Positions 38,965-49,410 of a stretch of 64,000 nucleotides of DNA are shown here, piece after piece. The stretch's first letter is position 1, and each line of letters opens with the position of its first letter. The stretch is from Macrotis lagotis. Taxonomy: Eukaryota > Chordata > Mammalia > Peramelemorphia > Peramelidae. The stretch covers positions 3,253,467 to 3,317,466 of the forward strand of contig NC_133666.1 of the NCBI RefSeq assembly GCF_037893015.1, in the 5' to 3' direction. The translations under genes and the position numbers were made by a program. Below the pieces are notes generated by a model that was not told the origin of the DNA, did not search any database, and saw nothing but the letters and a program-made list of their open reading frames with translations.

Positions 38965-41900
38965 TCAAGTCTCCTCAGCAGATGGAAAATGGAATGAGAC
39001 TGATCAAGGGGGAAGGACCAAGCGCATGGAGTAGAATGACTGAAAAGTCTTCAATCAGGGAACCTGTAATGAGAGCACCAGAAGTCATCAGAAACCTCCC
39101 AATGTAAGTACATCAACAGCCACGATTCTTTTGACCTTTGGACAGATATCATCAGAGCAGAAATGGATTTACGTCTTTGAAAGAGAGGTTTGAAGGCATA
39201 ATCAAGGGTGATAGAGTTGGTTATGACTTTAGAATAAACGTTTGCACATGTGGCAAGTGCCAGTTGAACACAAAAGAGCATATGTAGAATGGACAGTAGA
39301 ACTGAGCATATAGACTAGCCAAGTTATAAGGCCTTTTGGGCATAAATTTAAAGAACGTATCTATAGAACCCAAACTGTTATCATGAAAATGATCTCTTAT
39401 CATGATACATGGATGACCATTCAGAGGGGCGATTTACAATTCATAGCTCTGCATGTTTTAGTGTAGAAATAAGAGACATCCAAAATCCCTTCCAGGTTGG
39501 ATAGTTTATCTTTCCATGATGTAAAATGGGACCTATTGTCTATCCAGCCAGGAAGTATCCTTTGACTATCAAATCTCCTCAGCAGACAGAAAGTGGAACG
39601 ACATTGATCAAGGAGGGTGGATCAAGAATAAAGAGTTGCATCCCTACAAAAGTCTTCAAACAAGGAACCTGTAATGACAGAGCATGTAGTCATCACAAAC
39701 CGCAAAAAGTAAGTATATAAGCAGCGAAGATGGTTATGACTTTTGGACAGTCATCATCAGAGCTGAAAGGCGTTAGAAGTTGGATGGATAATTTTGGGAG
39801 ATGCCTTAATAGGCAAAATATAGAGTGATAATTCTGGGAATGACTTTAGTATAAAAGACTGCACATGTGGCAAGTGCAGGTTGAACACAGATGAGAAGAG
39901 GTAGAAGGGAAGATAGAACTGAGCACGGAGATTAGACATGATATGCGTCCTTTCAGTCATGAATTTAAAGAACATACAGATAGAACACAAACTATGAAGA
40001 TACCGATCCGTGTCTCAGTGCACACGGATGACCATTTAGAGGCTTGGTTTTGAAATCAGACTTCTGCAGCTTTTGGTTTGAATGAATGGACATCCGAGGC
40101 CCCATCTAGTGCAGATAGTTTATCTTTCTTGCATGTAAAACTGGAAATGTATTCTATTTAACTGCAAAGTGGCCTTTGGTTATGATACTCAGAAAAAATG
40201 GAGAATGGCATAGGATCCATCAAAGTGGAAGGTCCAAAGTGATTGAAGTGGCATGCCCACACAGGGTCTTCAAGTATTGAAAACATATCGAAAAATAATA
40301 TGTTCCAAAGCACACAACCCAAATACATCAGCTCCCCCAGGTGGTTCACGTTGGGCAGTTGTTATCTGAGTGCCAAGACCTTTTTAGATCTTTGAAAACA
40401 GTGATGGAAATCCAAAGGACACCAAATATCAAGCCTGAGAGATGCCTTAAAAGACCCAAGTGAAAGAGAACTATTAACGAATTTAGCACAAAAGCGGTCA
40501 GTTGGGTAGTGCCTGCTGAACACAGAAAGGCAGGGGTAGAACGGATGCTAAAACTGAGAACACAGAGGAGCCAGGATGCAAAGTGCTTCAGATATGAATT
40601 TAATGCTCCTCGCAATAGAACACACACTGTTATGATGCAACGGAAAATTACATCACTGAATGTGGAAGAGCAATCAAGAGGATGTTGCACAACTCATACC
40701 TTTGCTAGTTGTGGTTTAAAGTCATTGACATCCAAGCTCCCACCTAACATTGATAGTCTACAAATCTGTGATGTAAAACTAGAAGTATAGTCTATGCAAC
40801 CTGGATGTGTCCTTTGGCTCTCAAGTGTCCTCTCCAGATGGAAAATGGAATGAGACTGATCAAGGGGGAAGGACCAAGTGCATGGAGTAGAATGCCTGAA
40901 AAGTCTTCATATAAAGAACCTGTAATGAGAGCAAGAAGTCATCAGAAAATAGTCAATGTAAGTACACCGCCACCCCAGATCCTTTTCACCTTTCGACAGT
41001 TATGATCAGAGCAGAAAAGGCTTTAGGTCTCAGAATGACAATTTTGGGAAATGCCTAAAAGGCATATTAAAGACTGATAGTGTTGCATGTGCCTTTAGAA
41101 TAAAATTTTGCACATGGGGAAAGTGCCAGTTGAACAGAGAAGAGCATATGAAGAAGTGGTAGTAGAAATTTGCATGCAGACTAGGCAAGATATAAGGCAT
41201 TCCGGGCACAAATCTAAGGAACTTACCTATATAACACATACTGTTATGATAGAAATGATCTCTTATCATGCAGCATGGATGAGCCTTTAGAGGGATGGTT
41301 TACAAATCATCCTTGTGCAAGTTTTGGTTTGAATTAATAGACATCCAAGGTCCCATGCCGATCAGATTGTCTATCTTTCTTGGCTTTCAAACTGGAAATG
41401 GAGTCTACATAACTGGAAAGCTGCCTTAGAATATAATACTCCGAAGAATATGGAGAATTGCATAGTATGGATCAAAGCGGAATGTCCCAAGTGTTTGGCG
41501 TGGCAGGCCCACAGGTATTCCAAAAGAAATGAAAATAGAATGAATAAGAATACATCTCAAAGCAGACAAAGAAATACACTAGCAGCCTCAGGGTTGTTCA
41601 AATTAGGACAGTAAGTATCAGATCTCAAAGACCACCTTAGTGATTTAAAAGACTTTGATGTACATGCAAAGGGCTTAGAGTATTAAGCATGAGAGATGCC
41701 TTAAAACACATAAAATAGAGTGATGGAACTGGGAATGACTTTAGCATCAAGATTGTTGACTTGGAAAGTGCCAGTTGAACACAGATAGAGTTAGAAGGGA
41801 CAGTAGAAGTGAGAACACAGACTAGTCAAGATGTAAGACCCTTGAGTTCTGAATTTAAATTTCTTACCTCTAGCATACCGACTGTTCCCATGAAAATGAT

Positions 41901-42058
41901 CTGTCATCACTGAATGTGGAAGAGCATTCGGAAGGACGATTCACAACTCATCACTCTGCGCGTTTTGGTTTAATGTCATTGACATCTGCGGTCCCACCTG
42001 GGTTTTATAGTCTACCCTTCTGTGATATAAAACTAGAAATATAGTCTATCCATCCTGG
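38965..42058 (+). repeat. SINE-free ABBAB pentamer (precursor-type unit)
   Basis: Monomers with anchors near 39190 (B, short deletion at the anchor), 39801 (B), 40442 (A), 41051 (B) and 41695 (A) follow the A at 38584. The order and the monomer-specific sequence match the 3,272-bp HOR farther right. For example, the passage beginning aagtgccagttgaacagaga at 41,121 recurs at 45,476 and 48,748. It lacks the SINE: near 41,630-41,650 the target reads gaccaccttagtgattt without interruption. Length is about 3.1 kb, which equals the HOR minus the SINE and its duplication. Confidence 0.85.
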
Positions 42059-43299
42059 ATGTGTCCTTTGACTCTCAAGTGTCCTCAGCAGATTGAAAAT
42101 GGAATGAGACTGATCAAGGGGGAAGGACCAAGTGCATGCAGTAGAATGCCTGAAAAGTCTTCAAATAAAGAACCTGTAATGACAGCAAGAAGTTGTCACA
42201 AAGCTCCCAATATAAGTATACCAACACCCAAGATGCTTTTCACCTTTCCAAAGTTATCATCAGAGCAGAAAAGGCTTTAGATCTTTGAAAGTCAGTTTTG
42301 GGAGATGCATTAAAAGGCAAAATATAAAGTTATAGAGTAGATTATGACTTTAGAAAAATAGATTGTACAGGTGGGAAATGCCAATTGAACCCAGAAGGGC
42401 AGAGGTAGAGGAGACGATAGAACTGAAGTGTAAGACCCTAATGTCATGAATTTCAAGATCATACTCACAGAACCCAATTATGGTAATAAGTATCTATCCT
42501 ACACTAAGCACAGTTTACATGCTGTGGAATGGTATACATGTAATAATTCTGCTGATCTGAGTTTGATGTAATAGAAATCCCACATCCCATCCAGATCAGA
42601 TAGTCTATCTTTCTTTGCTGTAAAACTGGAAATGTAGTCTATCTAATGGAAAGTTTCCTTGGAATATACCACTCAGAAGAATCAGGAGAATTGCATAGGA
42701 TCAATTAAAGTGGAATGATCTAGGAGGTTGGTGTGGCATGCCCACAAAGATTCTAAAAGAATTGAAAATAGAATGAATAAGAATAGATGTCAAAGCAGAC
42801 AAAGGAAATACACCAACAGCCTCAGGGGTGTTCAATTTAGGACAGTAACTATCAGATCAGAAATACCTCCATGGAGTTTAAAAGACAATGATGGAAATCC
42901 AAAGGACACAGAGCATCAAGTGAGAGAGATGCCTTATAACTCATAAGATAGTTATAGAACTGGGAAGTACTTTAGCACAATGATTGTTCACCTGGAAAAT
43001 GCCAGTTGAACTCAGAAAGATGGAGTTAGAAGGGACAGGAGAAATCGGAACACAGACTAGGCATTATGTAAGACCCTTGAGATCTGAATTTAAATTTCTT
43101 ACCTCTAGCATACAGACTGCTCTTATGAAAATGGTCTGTCATCACTGAACATGGAAAACTTTCAGAAGGATGATTCACAACTCATCGCTCTGCAAGTTTT
43201 GGGTTAAATTCATTGACATCCAAGGTCCTGCCTGGGTTTGATAGTCTATCGTTCTGTGTTGTAAAACTAGAAACATAGTCTACCGAACCTGGAAGGGTC
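42059..43299 (+). repeat. Recent A-B dimer duplication, copy 3
   Basis: A third copy of the 1,242-bp dimer (anchors near 42304 B and 42929 A), separated from copies 1-2 by one pentamer. The region around 42,120-43,180 is nearly identical to 36,540-37,600 and 37,780-38,840. Its placement between two pentamers means that dimer and pentamer units were shuffled after both had formed. Confidence 0.85.
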
Positions 43300-45990
43300 C
43301 TTTGGCTCTCAAGTCTCCTCAGAAGATGGAAAATGAAATGAGACTGATCAGGGTGAATGGACCAAGTGCATGGAGTAGAATGCCTGAAAAGTCTTCAATC
43401 AGGGAACCTGTAATGAGAGCACCAGAAGTCATCAGAAACCTCCCAATGTAAGTACATCAACAGCCACGATTCTTTTGACCTTTGGACAGATATCATCAGA
43501 GCAGAAATGGCTTTACATCTTTGAAAGACAGATTTGAGAGATGCCTTCAAAGGCATAATAAAGAGTGATAGAGTTGGTTATGAGTTGAAAATAAAAGTTT
43601 GCACATGTGGCAAGTTCCAGTTGAACACAGAAGAGCGTATGTAGAAGGGACAGTAGAACTGAGCATACAGACTAGCCAAGTTATAAGGCCTTTTGGGCAT
43701 AAATTTAAAGAACGTACCTATAGAACCCAAACTGTGATCATGAAAATGATCTCTTATCATGATACATGGATGACCATTCAGAGGGATGATTTACAATTCA
43801 TAGCTCTGCATGTTTTAGTGTTGAAATAAGAGACATCCAAAATCCCTTCCAGGTTAGATAGTTTAACTTTGCATGATGTAAAACGGGGCCTATAGTCTAT
43901 CCAGCTTGGAAGTGTCCTTTGACTATCAAATCTCCTCAAGAGACAGAAAGTGGAATGAGACTGTTCAAGGAGGGAGGACCCAGAGTATAGAGTTGAATCC
44001 TTTCAAAAGTCTTCAAACAAGGAAGCTGCAATGACAGAGCATGTAGTCGTCACAAACCGCAAAAAGTAAGTATATAAGCAGCGAAGATGCTTATGACTTT
44101 GGACAGTTATCATCAGAGCTGAAAGGCCTTAGAAGTTGGATGGATAAATTTGGGAGATGCCTTAATAGGCAAAATAGAGAGTGATAATTCTGAGAATGAC
44201 TTTAGTATAAAAGACTGCACATGTGGCAAGTGCCCGTTGAACACAGATGAGAAGAGGTAGAAGGGACGATAGAACTGAGCATGGAGATTAGCCATGATAT
44301 AAGGCCTTTCAGTCATGACTTTAAAGAACATACATATAGAACACAAACTATGAGGATATGGATACGTGTCTCAGTGCACACAGATGACCATTTAGAGGCT
44401 TGGTTTTGAAATCAGAGTTCTGCAGGTTTTGGTTTGAATGAATGGACATCCGAGGTCCCATCTAGTGCACATAGTCTATCTTTCTTGCATGTGAAACTGG
44501 AAATGTATTCCATTTAACTTCAAATTGGCCTTTGGTTATGATACTCCGAAAACAATGGAGAATGGCATAGGATCCATCAAAGTGGAAAGTCCAAAGTAAT
44601 TGAAGTGGCATGCCCACACAGGGTCTTCAAGTATTGAAAACATATCGAAAAATAATATGTCTCAAAGCACACAACCCAAATACATCAGCTCCCCCAGGGT
44701 GGTTCACGTTGGGCAGTTATTATCTGAGTGGAAAGACCTCCTTAGATCTTTGACAACAGTGATGGAAATCTCAAGGACACCAAATATCAAGCCTGAGAGA
44801 TTCCTTAGAAGACCTAACTGAGAGAGAACTATTAATGAATTTAGCGCAAAAGCGGTCAGTTGGGTAGTGCCAGGTGAAGACAGAAAGGCAGGGGTAGAAA
44901 GGAGGCTAAAACTGAGAACACAGAGTAGCCAAGATTCAAAGTGCTTTAGCTATGAATTTAATGCTCCTCCCCATAGAACACACACATTTTTGATGCAATG
45001 GAACATCGCATCACTGAATGTGGATGACCAATCAAGAGGATGCACAATTCATGCCTTTGCTAGTTTTGGTTTAAAATCATTGACATCCAAGCTCCCACCT
45101 AAGATTGATAGTCGACCCTTCTGTGATGTAAAACTAGAAGTATAGTCTATTCCACCTAGATGTGTCCTTTGGCTCTCAATTGTCCTCTCCAGATGGAAAA
45201 TGGAATGAGACTGATCAAGGGGGAAGGACCACGTGCATGGAGTATAATGCCTGAAAAGTTTTCATATAAAGTACCTGTAATGAGAGCAAGAAGACATCAG
45301 AAAACACTCAATGTAAGTACACCACCACCCCAGATCCTTTTTACCTTTCGACAGTTATGATCAGAGCAGAAAAGGCTTTAGGTCTCTGAATGACAATTTT
45401 GGGAAATGCCTAAAAGGCATATTAAAGAGTGACAGTGTTACTTGTGCCTTTAGAATAAAATTTTGCACACGTGGAAAGTGCCAGTTGAACAGAGAAGAGC
45501 ATATGAAGAAGTGGTAGTAGAAATTTGCATGCAGACTAGGCAAGATATAAGGCATTCCGGGCACAAATCTAAGGAACTTACCTATATAACACATACTGTT
45601 ATGATAGAAATGATCTCTTATCATGCAGCTTGGATGAGCCGTTAGAGGGATGGTTTACAAATCATCCTTGTGCAAGTTTTGGTTTGAATTAATAGACATC
45701 CAAGGTCCCATGCCGATCAGATTGTCTATCTTTCTTGGCTTTCAAACTGGAAATGGAGTCTACATAACTGGAATGCCCCCTTGGAATATGTCACTCAGAA
45801 GAACCTGGAGAATTGCATAGGATCGATCAAAGTGGAATGTCCCAAGTGTTTGCTGTGGCTTGCCCACTAAGACTGTAAAAGAATGGAAAATCGAATGAAT
45901 AAGAATACATCTCAATAGAAACAACGGAAATTCAGTAGCAGCCAAATAAGGACAGTAAGTATCAGTTCTGAAAGAACTCCTTAGAATTTT
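43300..45990 (+). repeat. First pentamer of the homogenised array, up to the SINE
   Basis: Monomers with anchors near 43541 (B), 44157 (B), 44800 (A) and 45405 (B), then the A copy that hosts the SINE at 45,991. Positions 43,599, 44,113, 44,867 and 45,463 recur 3,272 bp later, so this is the leading part of the same unit. It shows slightly more differences from the later copies than those show among themselves, for example gttgtaaaac near 43,258 where later copies have gacgtaaaac. Confidence 0.85.
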
Positions 45991-46138
45991 TTTTAGGTTT
46001 TTCAAGGCAAATGGGGTTAAGTGGCTTGCCCAAGGCCACACAGCTAGGCAATTATTAAATGCCCGTGACCAGATTTGAACCCAGCTACTCCTGACTCCAG
46101 GGCAGGTGCTTTATCCACTGTGCCACCTAGCTGCCCCC
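45991..46138 (-). mobile_element. SINE fixed in the higher-order repeat, copy 1
   Basis: A 148-bp antisense SINE of the same family as the others in the window. The duplication reads ctccttagaatttt (45,977-45,990) and ctccttagagtttt (46,139-46,152). The same insertion with the same boundaries and the same duplication mismatch recurs in every later HOR unit, so one insertion was multiplied by array amplification. It shares family-atypical changes such as aggcaattattaaatgcccg across all copies, which confirms descent from one event. Confidence 0.95.
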
Positions 46139-49100
46139 CTCCTTAGAGTTTTAAACCAATGTGATGGAAATTCAAAGGACTGAGAGTATTAAGCATGAGA
46201 GATGCCTTAAAACACATAAAATAGAGTGATGGAACTGGGAATGACTTTAGCATCAAGATTGTTGACTTGGAAAGTGCACGTTGAACACAGATAGAGTTAG
46301 AAGGGACAGTAGAAGTGAGAACACAGACTAGTCAAGATGTAAGACCCTTGAGATCTGACTTTAAATTTCTTAACTCTAGCATACCGACTGTTCCCATGCA
46401 AATGATCTGTCATCACTGAATGTGGAAGAGCATTCGTAAGGAAGATTCACAACTCATCGCTCTGCAAGTTTTGGGATAAACTCATTGATATCCGAGGTCC
46501 CGCCTGGGTTTGATAGTCTATCGTTCTGTGACGTAAAACTAGAAACATAGTCTATCGAACCTGGAAGTGTCCTTGGGCTCTCAAGTCTCCTGAGAAGATG
46601 GAAAATGGAATGAGACTGATCAGGGTGAATGGAGCAAGCACATGGAGTAGAATGCCTGAAAAGTCTTCAATCGGGGAACCTGGAATGAGAGAAACAGAAG
46701 TCATCAGAAACCACCCAATGTAAGTACATCAACAGCCACGATTCTTTTGACCTTTGGACAGATATCATCAGAGCAGAAATGGCTTTACATCTTTGAAAGA
46801 CAGATTTGAGAGATGCCTTCAGAGGCATAATAAAGAGTGATAGAGTTGGTTATGACTTTAAAATAAAAGTTTGCACGTGTGGCAAGTTCCAGTTGAACAC
46901 AGAAGAGCATATGTAGAAGGGACAGTAGAACTGAGCCTAGAGACTAGCCAAGTTATAAGGCCTTTTGGGCATAAATTTAAAGAACGTACCTATAGAACCC
47001 AAACTGTGATCATGAAAATGATCTCTTATCATGATACATGGATGACCATTCAGAGGGATGATTTACAATTCATAACTCTGCATGTTTTAGTGTTGAAATA
47101 AGAGACATCCAAAATCCCTTCCAGGTTAGATAGTTTAACTTTGCATGATGTAAAACGGGGCCTATAGTCTATCCAGCTTGGAAGTGTCCTTTGACTATGA
47201 AATCTCCTCAACAGACGGAAAGTGGAATGAGACTGTTCAAGGAGGGAGGACCCAGAGTATAGAGTTGAATCCTTTCAAAAGTCTTCAAACAAGGAAGCTG
47301 CAATGACAGAGCATGTAGTCGTCACAAACCGCAAAAAGTAAGTATATAAGCAGCGAAGATGCTTATGACTTTGGACAGTTATCATCAGAGCTGAAAGGCC
47401 TTAGAAGTTGGATGGATAATTTTGGGAGATGCCTTAATAGGCAAAATAGAGAGTGATAATTCTGAGAATGACTTTAGTATAAAAGACTGCACATGTGGCA
47501 AGTGCCGGTTGAACACAGATGAGAAGAGGTAGAAGGGACGATAGAACTGAGCATGGAGATTAGCCATGATATAAGGCCTTTCAGTCATGACTTTAAAGAA
47601 CATACATATAGAACACAAACTATGAGGATATGGATACGTGTCTCAGTGCACACAGATGACCATTTAGAGGCTTGGTTTTGAAATCAGAGTTCTGCAGGTT
47701 TTGGTTTGAATGAATGGACATCCGAGGTCCCATCTAGTGCACATAGTCTATCTTTCTTGCATGTGAAACTGGAAATGTATTCCATTTAACTTCAAATTGG
47801 CCTTTGGTTATGATACTCCGAAAACAATGGAGAATGGCATAGGATCCATCAAAGTGGAAAGTCCAAAGTGATTGAAGTGGCATGCCCACACAGGGTCTTC
47901 AGGTATTGAAAACATATCGAAAAATAATATGTCTCAAAGCACACAACCCAAATACATCAGCTCCCCCAGGGTGGTTCACGTTGGGCAGTTATTATCTGAG
48001 TGGAAAGACCTCCTTAGATCTTTGACAACAGTGATGGAAATCTCAAGGACACCAAATATCAAGCCTGAGAGATTCCTTAGAAGACCTAAGTGAGAGAGAA
48101 CTATTAATGAATTTAGCGCAAAAGCGGTCAGTTGGGTAGTGCCAGCTGAAGACAGAAAGGCAGGGGTAGAAAGGAGGCTAAAACTGAGAACACAGAGTAG
48201 CCAAGATTCAAAGTGCTTTAGCTATGAATTTAATGCTCCTCCCCATAGAACACACACTTTTTTGATGCAATGGAACATCGCATCACTGAATGTGGATGAC
48301 CAATCAAGAGGATGCACAATTCATGCCTTTGCTAGTTTTGGTTTAAAATCATTGACATCCAAGCTCCCACCTAAGATTGATAGTCGACCCTTCTGTGATG
48401 TAAAACTAGAAGTATAGTCTATTCCACCTAGATGTGTCCTTTGGCTCTCAATTGTCCTCTCCAGATGGAAAATGGAATGAGACTGATCAAGGGGGAAGGA
48501 CCAAGTGCATGGAGTATAATGCCTGAAAAGTTTTCATATAAAGTACCTGTAACGAGAGCAAGAAGACATCAGAAAACACTCAATGTAAGTACACCACCAC
48601 CCCAGATCCTTTTTACCTTTCGACAGTTATGATCAGAGCAGAAAAGGCTTTAGGTCTCTGAATGACAATTTTGGGAAATGCCTAAAAGGCATATTAAAGA
48701 GTGACAGTGTTACTTGTGCCTTTAGAATAAAATTTTGCACACGTGGAAAGTGCCAGTTGAACAGAGAAGAGCATATGAAGAAGTGGTAGTAGAAATTTGC
48801 ATGCAGACTAGGCAAGATATAAGGCATTCCGGGCACAAATCTAAGGAACTTACCTATATAACACATACTGTTATGATAGAAATGATCTCTTATCATGCAG
48901 CTTGGATGAGCCGTTAGAGGGATGGTTTACAAATCATCCTTGTGCAAGTTTTGGTTTGAATTAATAGACATCCAAGGTCCCATGCCGATCAGATTGTCTA
49001 TCTTTCTTGGCTTTCAAACTGGAAATGGAGTCTACATAACTGGAATGCCCCCTTGGAATATGTCACTCAGAAGAACCTGGAGAATTGCATAGGATCGATC

Positions 49101-49262
49101 AAAGTGGAATGTCCCAAGTGTTTGCTGTGGCTTGCCCACTAAGACTGTAAAAGAATGGAAAATCGAATGAATAAGAATACATCTCAATAGAAACAACGGA
49201 AATTCAGTAGCAGCCAAATAAGGACAGTAAGTATCAGTTCTGAAAGAACTCCTTAGAATTTT
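45991..49262 (+). repeat. 3,272-bp higher-order repeat, SINE-bearing copy 1
   Basis: The unit is phased from the SINE start and contains the SINE followed by monomers with anchors at 46202 (A), 46813 (B), 47429 (B), 48072 (A) and 48678 (B). Steps of about 611, 616, 643, 606 and 796 bp sum to the 3,272-bp period; the last step includes the SINE and its duplication. This copy has features that differ from all later copies inside the SINE: cagctactcc and ctttatccactg here, against cagcaactcc and ctttaaccactg in copies 2-6. It therefore retains the base expected of the SINE family at the second site. Confidence 0.92.
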
Positions 49263-49410
49263 TTTTAGGTTTTTCAAGGCAAATGGGGTTAAGTGGCTTG
49301 CCCAAGGCCACACAGCTAGGCAATTATTAAATGCCCGTGACCAGATTTGAACCCAGCAACTCCTGACTCCAGGGCAGGTGCTTTAACCACTGTGCCACCT
49401 AGCTGCCCCC
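49263..49410 (-). mobile_element. SINE in higher-order repeat, copy 2
   Basis: Passenger SINE with the same target duplication as copy 1. It has cagcaactcc and ctttaaccactg, two bases derived relative to copy 1 and shared with all later copies. Confidence 0.95.

Noticed and set aside
46540-46570. CENP-B box
   Set aside because: The minus strand at tctatcgaacc gives TTCG followed by A at the right spacing, but the CGGG half is missing. No other site in the unit fits the full motif by eye.
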